Source: Thermoplasmatales archaeon E-plasma
GTDB lineage: Archaea; Thermoplasmatota; Thermoplasmata; Thermoplasmatales; Thermoplasmataceae
Direction of reading: 5' to 3'
Assembly (NCBI GenBank): GCA_000496135.1
Contig: KI542674.1
Location: 434,001-498,000 of the forward strand
DNA: 64,000 nucleotides
Positions 27,851 to 36,275 of the stretch are shown one piece after another; positions within the stretch are counted from its first letter, which is position 1, and each line of letters opens with the position of its first letter. The translations under genes were made by a program, and so were the position numbers. Under the pieces are notes generated by a model, which searched no databases, was not told the origin of the DNA, and saw nothing but the letters and a program-made list of their open reading frames with translations.

Positions 27851-29462
27851 TGAATCTGTCACCTGCCTTTTGAATTGCGAAGAAAAACACAAAACTCATG
27901 ATCATCAGAATTGAGGCAGCAGCATAGGATGCAGCTGCCAGTCTGAGTGATTGCAGTGAATATATTTCCACGCTCAGTGGCATAAATGTGTTAGTAGAAA
28001 GGAAATTTGTTGCAGTGAATTCCCCCAGACTTAAGGCGAATCCGAACATCAATGCAGTGGCAAGAGCAGATCCGGCCAGAGGCAGTTCCACCTCGAACAG
28101 CGGAGATCCGCCTAATATCCTTGAACTGTCCGTCAAGGATGAGGGTATTTCTGAAAAACCGCCTGAAATAACCCTTAGTACAACAGGAATGGAAACAGCA
28201 CTCTGCACACCTATTATGAGTACCCACAGAAATGATGGGGAAATGATGTATTCATAGAGTAATGATACAGAAAGAGCCATCATGATTGATGGAATAATAA
28301 AAGAGAGATATTGCATAAAATCCCATATTGAATCGTTCTTTGAATTTAACCTTCTCTTACCGGTAATCCACAATATTCCAAGTGAAGTAACTATTATTGA
28401 TGTTGCAACACCGTAGAAGATTGTGTTAATGAAAGGAAGATATGCAGGTATATCAAGTGAAGAGGAAACTCTCCCGAAGAGATCAGTATATGCATTGGCA
28501 TTTATACTGGAATTCCAGCCAATATCAATTGATGATATTATTATTGAAGCAAAGACCGCCAGTTCAAAAACTATGAAAAGAGTTACATAGATGCTTCCCA
28601 GTGTGAAACTCAATTTATGCCTGTTTTTTTTCCTTTCGCTTCTGTAATAGGTCAGATCATCAACAGGCCTCTGCTTTGAAATTATATACAGATATATAAC
28701 TAAGGGAATTATCAGAAAGAGTGATTGCAATAACCCGAATATTACCCCTATCTGCACCAAACTTTCCTCTTTTACCACAAAATATATCCATGTTTCAACG
28801 GTAAAATTTGAAGGCCCGCCAATGATCAAAGGCGCAGCGAATCCCGAGAATGAATATAGAAATGAGAGAATTGTTCCACCCGCAGCTCCCTTAATTCCGT
28901 TCCTGCCCCAAATATTCACAAACCGGTTGAAACTTCCAGCTCCAAGTAATATTGATGCCTCTTCTATCCCATGATGTGATCTCTCAATATTTGTTGATGT
29001 GAGAAAGGCAACAAGGGGGGCGTTGAAGAACGCATTTATTGCAATAATGCCGGTAAATCCAGAGGAAAGATGATGCAATAATGGTATTGTTTCAACAAGA
29101 GGTGAACTCTTTCCAAATAGAGAGAGGAATGCAAGAACAACGACTATAGAAGGCATGAAGAATGGAAGGATAATGAATGATTTCAATACCCTGGTATACC
29201 TGAGTGCATACCTTCCAATGAATAATCCCAGAGGAAATCCGATTATTAATGACAGGAGAGCACTGTCAATACCCTGGGTAAATGAATTTATGAACGCCTG
29301 TCGTGAAAGCATAGCCAGAGTACCTGTGCCAGAGAATGATGAGATTTCCTTAAGAGAGAAGAAATTTATTACAACATAAATAAATGGTATTCCAATAACA
29401 AGTAAGAGGAATATGGATGGAGCAAAAAGGAAAGCCCACCATTTAATATTTTTATTTATCAT
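27837..29462 (-). CDS. Thiamine-type ABC transporter permease, two fused permease domains
   Basis: A 541-residue protein with about twelve membrane helices and two permease domains in one chain, like ThiP or FbpB. Each half has an EAA-type loop for ATPase contact (EEASILLGAGSFNRFVNIWG in the first, DSSRILGGSPLFEVELPLAG in the second). The ATG at 29462 has GGAG 6 bases upstream and comes 2 bases after the binding protein's stop. Its stop lies inside the ATPase gene's start region, so the operon is tightly coupled. The substrate is inferred from context. Confidence 0.9.
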   Translation of the reverse strand: MINKNIKWWAFLFAPSIFLLLVIGIPFIYVVINFFSLKEISSFSGTGTLAMLSRQAFINSFTQGIDSALLSLIIGFPLGLFIGRYALRYTRVLKSFIILPFFMPSIVVVLAFLSLFGKSSPLVETIPLLHHLSSGFTGIIAINAFFNAPLVAFLTSTNIERSHHGIEEASILLGAGSFNRFVNIWGRNGIKGAAGGTILSFLYSFSGFAAPLIIGGPSNFTVETWIYFVVKEESLVQIGVIFGLLQSLFLIIPLVIYLYIISKQRPVDDLTYYRSERKKNRHKLSFTLGSIYVTLFIVFELAVFASIIISSIDIGWNSSINANAYTDLFGRVSSSLDIPAYLPFINTIFYGVATSIIVTSLGILWITGKRRLNSKNDSIWDFMQYLSFIIPSIMMALSVSLLYEYIISPSFLWVLIIGVQSAVSIPVVLRVISGGFSEIPSSLTDSSRILGGSPLFEVELPLAGSALATALMFGFALSLGEFTATNFLSTNTFMPLSVEIYSLQSLRLAAASYAAASILMIMSFVFFFAIQKAGDRFIGIR

Positions 29463-29464
29463 GC

Positions 29465-30601
29465 CTACTCCATTATGCTCTGCCATTGAAGTATCCAGCT
29501 TTCAGAGTTGTTATATATCTCCTGTGCAGAGATATAGTTATTCAGAGGTATTATTGAACTCTGGTTCATTGTTGCTGAATAGGAAGGTGGCATCACGATT
29601 GTACTGTTTGCCGGATACATCCATTCGTTTGTGGGAATCTCGTTTTGCACAGTTGGACTCAGGAAATAATTTACAAATTCCTTCTCAAGGGAAAGATTTC
29701 CGCTTCCATTTACTATTCCTATATTGTATATTGTTCTCCAGCCATATTCTTTCCCGTTGTATTGTGTGACCGTTGAATTCACATCGTTTCCATAACCGAA
29801 ATATACATTATATGCAGGATCGGTTAGATAACTCACCAAAAGAGTTTGTGGAGATGATGATTCAAATTGTGTAAATGCTGAGCTCCATGAATCATAGATA
29901 TTATTTCCGTCAAACTGCTTTATGGATGACCAGAATGTCGTCCAGTTCTGGTGAAGGACATTTTCATAATAAGAAATTTCCCATAATAAAAATCCTTCTC
30001 CTGTATCGCTTGTTGTTGGGTTCTCCATAAGAAGATTTGAAGCATTCTGTTTTGTCAAAAGGTTGTTGAATGTGGGATTGAATTGCCCCGATGCCTGACC
30101 TGTCTTATTGTAATCTATGCCGAGATATGAATATTCATATGGCGTTAGATATGATGAGGCTGAACCCATTTCCTGCATGAGGGTATTATTTACAAAATTC
30201 TCCGGTGCAGTGTATTTGACCAGAAGTCCATCTGAAGCTGCCTTGATCCCGTTGAGATTGGTCAGCCCTATGACTATGTTTGCAATTTCATTGTTCTTTC
30301 TGGATTCAAGCGCAGGCAGGCATCCTGTGGATGGCGTTACTATCTTTATGTTTACACCATACTCCTTTTCAAATGTCCCAAAAACCGTGCTATATGTCTG
30401 GTTCTTATTTGACCCATATGAGAGAAGACCCCCATAGGTGCATATAACAAGTGTTTTTCCAGACGGGCTTCTATTTTCAATGGTATAGAATATTGCAAAG
30501 CCCGCTGTTATGACTATAAGCGCAATTACAATTCCCAGAAGCTTCTTCTCAAAAGGTTTAAGCTTCTTTATTCCTCTTTCTTCTTTATCCGCAGGATTCA
30601 T
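29465..30601 (-). CDS. Thiamine (TbpA-like) ABC transporter substrate-binding protein
   Basis: A 378-residue extracytoplasmic binding protein, held by one N-terminal membrane helix (GIVIALIVITAGFAIFYTI, about residues 25-43). It shows features of the TbpA/ThiB family: TLVICTYGGL, a NPTTSDTGEGFLLW loop, SSPQTLLVSYLTDPAYNVYF, and NEWMYPANSTIVMPPSY near the end. The ATG at 30601 (MNPADKEERG) is used because the region before it is the TPP riboswitch, with GGAG about 8 bases upstream. First gene of the operon. Confidence 0.9.
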   Translation of the reverse strand: MNPADKEERGIKKLKPFEKKLLGIVIALIVITAGFAIFYTIENRSPSGKTLVICTYGGLLSYGSNKNQTYSTVFGTFEKEYGVNIKIVTPSTGCLPALESRKNNEIANIVIGLTNLNGIKAASDGLLVKYTAPENFVNNTLMQEMGSASSYLTPYEYSYLGIDYNKTGQASGQFNPTFNNLLTKQNASNLLMENPTTSDTGEGFLLWEISYYENVLHQNWTTFWSSIKQFDGNNIYDSWSSAFTQFESSSPQTLLVSYLTDPAYNVYFGYGNDVNSTVTQYNGKEYGWRTIYNIGIVNGSGNLSLEKEFVNYFLSPTVQNEIPTNEWMYPANSTIVMPPSYSATMNQSSIIPLNNYISAQEIYNNSESWILQWQSIME

Positions 30602-30635
30602 TTCAGTTATCTCCTGCCAGAAAAGCGATTTTCGC

Positions 30636-30730
30636 CAGATGCTTTCCTTCGCCGGTATTACCCGGATCAGGTTCAAGGGTCGGCAGATATTCCTGCCCTC
30701 TCAGCACTTGTCGCTCCCCTAGCTGTAACT
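30636..30730 (-). promoter_or_regulatory. TPP riboswitch (THI box)
   Basis: On the minus strand the stretch holds the two strictly conserved TPP aptamer blocks: GTGCTGAGAGGGCAGG (CUGAGA loop) and GACCCTTGAACCTGATCCGG with GTAATACCGGCGAAGGAA. It starts GGGGAGCGACAAG and lies directly before the thiamine transporter binding-protein gene. A short hairpin, GGCGAAAATCGCTTTT, follows between the aptamer and the Shine-Dalgarno GGAG and could serve as expression platform. When TPP is bound, transporter synthesis is expected to fall. Aptamer identity is clear; whether control is on transcription or translation is inferred. Confidence 0.96.
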
Positions 30731-30860
30731 TTATCTTAAATCAATTAAAAAGACTTTCGTAGCATTGCTTTGAAATGATTTATGAAAAAGCACCAGAAAA
30801 CGAAACCCAGACTTTCATTTGCACAAAATTATATTATATTACATGTCCTATATCATAATC

Positions 30861-31835
30861 ATGCGATGGTCCGAAATAGACGATGTGATATCATCTCGAT
30901 GCATCATATCTATTTCAGGAGATTCTCCTCTACTTGAATATTCTGGCAGGCATGAAATATATGCCCCCATAATTGCACGTAAGGTTGGAGACTCTATGAC
31001 CCTTATCGTGTCTATGAAGAAGAATGAAAATGTGGATAAGTTCACTGCACTTTTTCCACGTATATTCCACGCTGAGGATAAGGGCAATTCATGGCTCATC
31101 AAGTCTCCTCTGAAATTGTTTCCTGAGATTTCTATCATTGATGACCTTATCAAAATCCCTTCTGTTATTATGCAGCATCTGTACATGAAAAATGGAAAAT
31201 TATTCATTGATATAAGATTTCATGAATCCAGAACCAAAGAGATTTCCAACTTTATCGTAGATCATCTGGCAGATGACGGGAAAATTGTTTTGGAATCTTT
31301 AATCCCACGATCTAGTGTCATATCATTCCTCACTGAGATGAATTCAATGGTTCCGATCACCTTTATCAGTTACTCGGTCCCTTTGTTCAATGCAGATCCC
31401 ATTGAAAGGATGCTATCGTCCGGTAACAGCATTGCAGAGATAGAAAAAAAACCCGGTCCCAATTACTGGGCATTGATTTTTTCAAAATCTCCCATAACCA
31501 GGCAGGATGATTTTATAACCATATCCAAGGAAGATAATTTATACGAAACATGGGGGAATAATCCCATCTTACAAGAAATAAGGAACATGGGCAACGATAA
31601 CTCCATATTCCGATTGGTTCACTTTCTTGAGGTCAACGAAGGCAGACTGATAGTTTCGACTTTTATCCCCACGTTTCAAACTATGGAGTTTATCCGGTTA
31701 ATTTCCAAAATTGGTTTTAATGGGGAAAAACATCCTGTAAAGTTGCGTAGTTTCAGATCCTATGGTGAGGATCTCATTAACGGATCTGCTCTGGAAAAGT
31801 ACCCATTCAGGGGAGGGGGGATAGCACTGAAATGA
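30861..31835 (+). CDS. Unknown protein, first of a tandem paralogous pair
   Basis: From the ATG at 30861 (MRWSEIDDVISS) the product is 324 residues, soluble and without signal or membrane segment. A central block KLFIDIRFHESRTKEISNFI is clearly shared with the downstream gene (NVYVSIEFHESQSQKVSDRI), marking them as paralogues. The start is set by an AT-rich TATA (30827-30840) about 28 bp upstream; two further in-frame ATG/alternative starts lie within it. The stop overlaps the next ATG (ATGA). No family is recognised. A sensor or regulatory role is only a guess from the paired FHES domain. Confidence 0.7.
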   Translation: MRWSEIDDVISSRCIISISGDSPLLEYSGRHEIYAPIIARKVGDSMTLIVSMKKNENVDKFTALFPRIFHAEDKGNSWLIKSPLKLFPEISIIDDLIKIPSVIMQHLYMKNGKLFIDIRFHESRTKEISNFIVDHLADDGKIVLESLIPRSSVISFLTEMNSMVPITFISYSVPLFNADPIERMLSSGNSIAEIEKKPGPNYWALIFSKSPITRQDDFITISKEDNLYETWGNNPILQEIRNMGNDNSIFRLVHFLEVNEGRLIVSTFIPTFQTMEFIRLISKIGFNGEKHPVKLRSFRSYGEDLINGSALEKYPFRGGGIALK

Positions 31836-32809
31836 TTCTTCGAAACTGCGCAGTATTGGAACTTCATGCGGTTCAACCAAAATTTCTGAAAATAGGTGAA
31901 ATAAGAATGGGAGAGCGGGATCATTTCCATGTCATCGGAAGAGAGGGAGGGAAATGGTTCTTCTACAGGAGGCTTATGCAGCAATTGACCGACGAGGAAA
32001 AGAATCTGCTTATGGAGCGGAGTAGTTCTCTAAAAATGACGTTTGACCCATACTCTCCCTCTAATATAATTAGAATGTCCGTCCCGGATTTCCAGGGGCA
32101 GTTTTATGATGATATCAACGACATACCAGGATGCAGGGTCTCGCCCATTACGCTTCAGAATGCTGGAAATGTTTATGTTAGCATTGAATTTCATGAGAGT
32201 CAATCCCAGAAGGTCAGCGACCGGATCCTGGATTTTATAATGAAAGATGCGCCCTATGAAAGGAACATTGTTCACTATGGCTTGAATCCGAATAATCTTC
32301 CATATTTATTGAATTTGTACCTGTCTCTGGGGAATTCCCCGAACAACCTGGCTCTGGTTAAAACCAGATGGATTATCGATAAGGGGATAATTGCCTCAGA
32401 GAATCAAGGCGTTTTTCAGAACAGTGGAATTTTTATTCCCAAGCAATTTGCGGACGATGAATCCGATGAGTTAATCTGGCGAATGGATCAGCCTGGAATC
32501 AAGGGGGATGCTCTCCATACGGTTGTTGACGAATCGGAGCATTTAGTAGATATGAATGTAAAATCAAGATTCTTTTCTGATTTCTATGCAAATGAAATCA
32601 GGGGTTATTGCGGAGCTATCTTCTTTGGTCTTAAGTGCGAAGAAAACGTGCTCACCGACTATTTTATCGTTGAAAGGCATGCACTGGAACGCTTTCTGGA
32701 GGGATTGAACAGACATTGGAATCTACCAGCAAGAAGGCATCATTCCAACTATCTGGTGGAGGTGGCTGATCTGGTTGATTATAATGCCCTATCTGACTTT
32801 CCATTCTGA
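31832..32809 (+). CDS. Unknown protein, second of the tandem paralogous pair
   Basis: A 325-residue soluble protein, translationally coupled to the upstream gene by an ATGA overlap. It repeats the FHES block and then the pattern of a segment with two long helices. The C-terminal part (AEHLVDMNVKS-like, RFFSDFYANEIRGYCGAIFF) has no match I can name. No enzyme motifs were seen. Together the pair may form a heterodimer. About 60 bp after the stop the region becomes AT-rich and gene-free up to the MITE-like element. Confidence 0.7.
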   Translation: MILRNCAVLELHAVQPKFLKIGEIRMGERDHFHVIGREGGKWFFYRRLMQQLTDEEKNLLMERSSSLKMTFDPYSPSNIIRMSVPDFQGQFYDDINDIPGCRVSPITLQNAGNVYVSIEFHESQSQKVSDRILDFIMKDAPYERNIVHYGLNPNNLPYLLNLYLSLGNSPNNLALVKTRWIIDKGIIASENQGVFQNSGIFIPKQFADDESDELIWRMDQPGIKGDALHTVVDESEHLVDMNVKSRFFSDFYANEIRGYCGAIFFGLKCEENVLTDYFIVERHALERFLEGLNRHWNLPARRHHSNYLVEVADLVDYNALSDFPF

Positions 32810-32980
32810 TTTATCCATTCTGCTCTGATCTTCACGTCGAATATTGGAACTTCCGGTACATGAATTAGTCTTTATGTACAAGATCGTAAAATGGCCTCGA
32901 TCTGAAACCCACGAATTAATTCGTTAGATCCAAACCTGTTCTTTAGACCATAGATTTTAGAAATGGAAATGACAATTTAA

Positions 32981-33176
32981 ATAAAAAAATGGCTCTTCGG
33001 ACTTTTGTGCGGGTTCTTATTTGAAAGTTTAACTGGAATTATATAGATTTTACTGAATCTATGCCAATTCCGATCAAGTGCTAACCAATTCAGACTGATA
33101 ACCCTTAAGGGAAAGCCCATTTTATAGTGGAATAATACAAACGTCAAGTTCTTCCCACATGAAAGCCCGATGAACC
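32981..33176. mobile_element. MITE-like element, copy 2 (opposite orientation)
   Basis: The left end ATGGCTCTTCGGACTTTTGTG and the reverse complement of the right end share the consensus TCwTCGGrCTTTyrTGyGGG with only a few differences (17 of 23 positions across the fuller repeat). The same ends occur in copy 1 at 6313-6506. The region between the tandem paralogues and the lipase-like gene holds no other gene. Confidence 0.58.
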
Positions 33177-33213
33177 AAAGAAATTAAAAAATAATTGGTG
33201 GATATTTTAAAGT

Positions 33214-34146
33214 TCAGTAACTGCCTGCAAAGTTATTTAGAATTGTATTTGCAACTGACTGATCCTGGAAATAGCTGATACCTGACCACGTAAAATCATC
33301 CAGCGATGCTGTGTGAATATCACTGGAGAATTTATACAGATGATCATAACCAAAATATGTGGCAGAGTGTACTGATACAACCCCATCGTTTGCTCCGTTG
33401 AAGAGAACATATCCCCACCATGGATCATATGTTCCAGCATAGACTGTCCAGATCGTGGTGCCATAATAAGAGTTGACATTGCCCAGAGAACTTGCCAGAT
33501 TATTGAGGAAATTCGATCCCTGAGTCATTTCATTCACCTGAGTTCCTGTATATCCTGACAGGCCAAGACATTGCGCAAGCCCTGCAAGCGGAGAGCCGTC
33601 AAATGGAGATGCCATAAAGATAACGTTTTTCAGATTTATGTTTGTCATGTCAAAGTGTTCAAGCATATACATTGTAACGAGACCCCCCATGCTATATCCA
33701 ATCATGTTAACGTTAAAATGACTACCTCCAAATATTGTTTCAAGAGCAGTTCCCAGTTCATTCCCAATTGAACTTATGGGTGTGTTTGATGTTCCTGTGA
33801 ATGAGGAATCGTAGAAAGTATATCCATTACTGAACTGGATTTGGAATTCCCCATAGTATTGAACACTTCCCACAAGATATCCTGCATTAACAAGCTGTTG
33901 GTATATGTTAACGCCTGAATGCCATGTGCCTGTGGATGGTGCTCCAGATGTATCTCCCGGATCAAATCCGTGGACCAGAATCACAACTGTCTGAGAATTG
34001 CTTATGAGTGAGGAGTCTGTGACTTCCGGTTGCACACTGTTTCTTTCGTTGATGCCTGTTCCTGGTATTCCCTGTTCAAGAATAATGGAAAAGCTGAACA
34101 GCATCACCATTATTATTGCTATTGCGCTTATTTTTTTTAACCGCAT
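33214..34146 (-). CDS. Secreted alpha/beta hydrolase (lipase/esterase-like)
   Basis: A 310-residue exported hydrolase. The N-terminal hydrophobic stretch (IAIIMVMLFSFSIIL) acts as signal peptide or anchor. The oxyanion motif HGFDPGDTSG begins near residue 59 and the nucleophile elbow GYSMGG places S152. Candidates for the acid/His pair are the DGVVSVHS region and the DHLYKFSSDIHTASLD stretch with a late histidine. It resembles bacterial lipases with the GHSMGG elbow. An AT-rich promoter-like stretch precedes the ATG. Likely acts outside the cell on esters. Confidence 0.82.
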   Translation of the reverse strand: MRLKKISAIAIIMVMLFSFSIILEQGIPGTGINERNSVQPEVTDSSLISNSQTVVILVHGFDPGDTSGAPSTGTWHSGVNIYQQLVNAGYLVGSVQYYGEFQIQFSNGYTFYDSSFTGTSNTPISSIGNELGTALETIFGGSHFNVNMIGYSMGGLVTMYMLEHFDMTNINLKNVIFMASPFDGSPLAGLAQCLGLSGYTGTQVNEMTQGSNFLNNLASSLGNVNSYYGTTIWTVYAGTYDPWWGYVLFNGANDGVVSVHSATYFGYDHLYKFSSDIHTASLDDFTWSGISYFQDQSVANTILNNFAGSY

Positions 34147-34275
34147 AATAAATATACAACTTTGATGTATTTATAATTTCTCCAACAAATATATATAGAA
34201 TAATATAGTTTTTAGAGGCGTTTGCACATAATATTTGTTCCATAGAACTCCGGCTTAAAAACCCTATTAATCCTG

Positions 34276-34701
34276 TTAGCGGAGTGGATTCTTAAGCTTG
34301 ATGCCCGGGATCCTTATAAAATCCTTTTCGTTTTCAGTTATTATCTGGTTTATTCCATTTTCTTTCATTGTTTCTGCTATGAGCGAGTCTAAAAAAGGAG
34401 CTCTAAATGCCTTTGAAATTTCCAAAGCTGCTTTGACGGTCATGTAACTGTAACTAACTTTTCGCCAGTTTTCTGAAGCTATGAAAGAGTCGACTATCAC
34501 CCTTGCCGTGTCTGGGTCCACGCCAAGTTTACGCGTTAGAGCGTTATGTAATTCCACAAGGATCTGGTTAGAAATTACACCTTTAGCATAACCCAAGAAA
34601 ACTTTGCTTACCAATGATTTGCAATTTTTTCTCTTTTCCGGCTCGGAAAGATCATAAGCATAATAAAGCACATTTGTGTCGTAGAAAATTTCATCTTCCA
34701 T
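34276..34701 (-). CDS. vapC: VapC-type PIN domain toxin
   Basis: A 141-residue PIN domain ribonuclease. The acidic metal site is present: D8 (FYDTNVL), E50 (ILVELHNAL), D104 (FLDSLIAE) and acidic residues at 123-127 (TENEKDF). PIN toxins cut RNA, often tRNA or rRNA, when released from the antitoxin. Its start overlaps the antitoxin's end by 11 bases, the usual order antitoxin then toxin. Confidence 0.9.
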   Translation of the reverse strand: MEDEIFYDTNVLYYAYDLSEPEKRKNCKSLVSKVFLGYAKGVISNQILVELHNALTRKLGVDPDTARVIVDSFIASENWRKVSYSYMTVKAALEISKAFRAPFLDSLIAETMKENGINQIITENEKDFIRIPGIKLKNPLR

Positions 34702-34927
34702 GCAAATCTTCTCTATTGAATTCCCATTTCTTCATCTCTATTCCACTTTCCAGAAGTTTCAAATTTTCTTTGAGCGTATCATTGTTATGACTCTTAAGCC
34801 ATTCTTCAAGGGCTTCGTTCATTGCCTTTGCAAGGGATCCTTTCTTCTTCCCATATTTTAGCCTCGCCTTTTCTTTGAATTCTTTTTCTATTGCTTCATC
34901 GAGATTTACTGTTATTGTTTTTCCCAT
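34691..34927 (-). CDS. vapB: VapB-type ribbon-helix-helix antitoxin
   Basis: A 78-residue antitoxin. It starts with GKTITVNLDEAIEKEFKEKA, the beta strand and first helix of a ribbon-helix-helix DNA-binding fold, followed by AMNEALEEWLKS, and a C-terminal acidic tail for toxin binding. Together with VapC it would repress its own promoter; a palindrome upstream at 34954-34973 is a good candidate site. Confidence 0.87.
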   Translation of the reverse strand: MGKTITVNLDEAIEKEFKEKARLKYGKKKGSLAKAMNEALEEWLKSHNNDTLKENLKLLESGIEMKKWEFNREDLHGR

Positions 34928-34953
34928 AGTATAGCAATGACTTTACATATTTT

Positions 34954-34973
34954 AAACATTTACATAAATGTTT
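34954..34973. promoter_or_regulatory. Palindromic operator upstream of vapB
   Basis: AAACATTTA-CA-TAAATGTTT is a perfect inverted repeat (9-bp arms, 2-bp centre) located 27-46 bp before the vapB start, overlapping the AT-rich promoter element TTAAAATATG. It matches the expectation for a VapBC autoregulatory binding site. Confidence 0.62.
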
Positions 34974-35378
34974 TTTAGCTTTACATTCAACGGTTCAAGA
35001 TTACCACTTATATATTCAAGAAAATGGTCTTGCCTATATTATTATCTATTCAAAAGACCCTGACCCGGAATTTCTTTTCCTCTTTTTTTCCGAATCAGCA
35101 TTACAGGTTTGAATCAAAAGGTTTGTGCGGAGCATTTCTGAAACTTCATAAATAATATACAGTCCTGGGAGATGCAAAATTAATTGGACAAATCCCATAG
35201 TAACATATAAATAATGCAGTTGTTACCAGATGTAACGGGTTTCACTAAATTCCAGTATTATTTCCTGATTTCAGCATCCATAATTAAACATATTTCGATG
35301 TAAGATTTCCGCTATTCCCGAGGATAGGAAATGGTGCTTGCCCATATCCAAAAACTCCTGCTTATGAATAATTCTTCA
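34974..35378. other. Gene-free intergenic region of about 400 bp
   Basis: No convincing reading frame on either strand. A short hairpin, GTTAC-CAGAT-GTAAC, sits near 35222-35236 next to AT-rich sequence (ACATATAAATAATGC), and T-rich tracts are found near 35075-35090. The region separates vapBC from the DagK-like gene stop; terminators of the lipid-cluster operon may lie here, but nothing is certain. Confidence 0.3.
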
Positions 35379-36275
35379 TTAACTGGCTTCCAGATCCTTT
35401 TCAAGTATTCCAAGAACCTTCAACGCTTTTGGTTTAATTGAAAAATTTGAGGGAAGATTTCCATAATCCTCCCCGTCTATCTCGACTAGTGCATTGCCAT
35501 CTAATTGTAATTTCTTTGTTTGAAAACTTATAACCTCTCTGTCGTGTATATAAGAACCATTTTTTAATTTGCGCAGATTCATCAGAAGTTTGGCACGTCC
35601 TGCACCTCTGATGATATGAACTGTTAGAAAACCGTCATTCATGGATGCATCGGGCGCAGCCTTTATTCCACCCCCAAAGTACAGACCATTTGCAATGATG
35701 ATCTCAGAAGCGTCTAAAGTTTCCTCATATTCTTCTGATTTTATGGAACAGGAAAATTTTTTGAAATTATACAGCTCCATCAGTATGGTTGATGTGAAGG
35801 AACTGCCTCCTCTCTTCTTTTTGTGAGAATTCATCCGCTTCATTACCTCTGCTCCAAAACCAGCCTCTGCAATATTGGCAAAGTATCTCTTACCAGGTGT
35901 TGATTCAACCACGCCCAGGTCTACATTGACAGAGATGTTTCTGTCTATCATATCCTGTATTGAACCCTCCCGGTTTATGCTGAAGTTTCTCACAAAATCT
36001 GAGCCTGTTCCTGCTGAAACCGGTATGATGATTATTTCCTTTCCTGCACATGGTTGCACTACCTCATTGAGCGTTCCGTCACCGCCAACCACGGCAATGA
36101 ACTCATTACCATCGGCTATGGCCTTTTCTGCAAATGCCTGGGCATCTCCATGTTTTTCAGTTATTGAATATGTCAGGTCATATTTTGAAAGCAGATTCTT
36201 TACCTGCGGCCAGACATTGGACGCATAACCGCCTCCTGCGTTTGGATTAACTATTGCATGTATTCTTGCAGTCAT
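35379..36275 (-). CDS. Diacylglycerol/lipid kinase family protein (DagK/YegS-like)
   Basis: A 298-residue kinase of the DAGK catalytic superfamily. It has AIVNPNAGGG at the N-terminus, FIAVVGGDGTLNEVV near residue 60, and VSAGTGSDFVRN next, the nucleotide-binding core, then the second domain with GLYFGGGIKAAPDASMNDG and an EIDGEDYG element. It likely phosphorylates a lipid alcohol. Its first ATG overlaps the stop of the upstream gene for FAD glycerol-3-phosphate dehydrogenase (ATGA), so all three genes of this cluster appear to be one operon. The true acceptor, for example an alkyl glycerol or archaeol-type lipid, is unknown. Confidence 0.88.
   Translation of the reverse strand: MTARIHAIVNPNAGGGYASNVWPQVKNLLSKYDLTYSITEKHGDAQAFAEKAIADGNEFIAVVGGDGTLNEVVQPCAGKEIIIIPVSAGTGSDFVRNFSINREGSIQDMIDRNISVNVDLGVVESTPGKRYFANIAEAGFGAEVMKRMNSHKKKRGGSSFTSTILMELYNFKKFSCSIKSEEYEETLDASEIIIANGLYFGGGIKAAPDASMNDGFLTVHIIRGAGRAKLLMNLRKLKNGSYIHDREVISFQTKKLQLDGNALVEIDGEDYGNLPSNFSIKPKALKVLGILEKDLEAS

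Noticed and set aside
35222-35236. GTTACCAGATGTAAC as an operator for the DagK operon
   Set aside because: It lies downstream of the operon (at the 3' side), not at its promoter, and the arms are only 5 bp.
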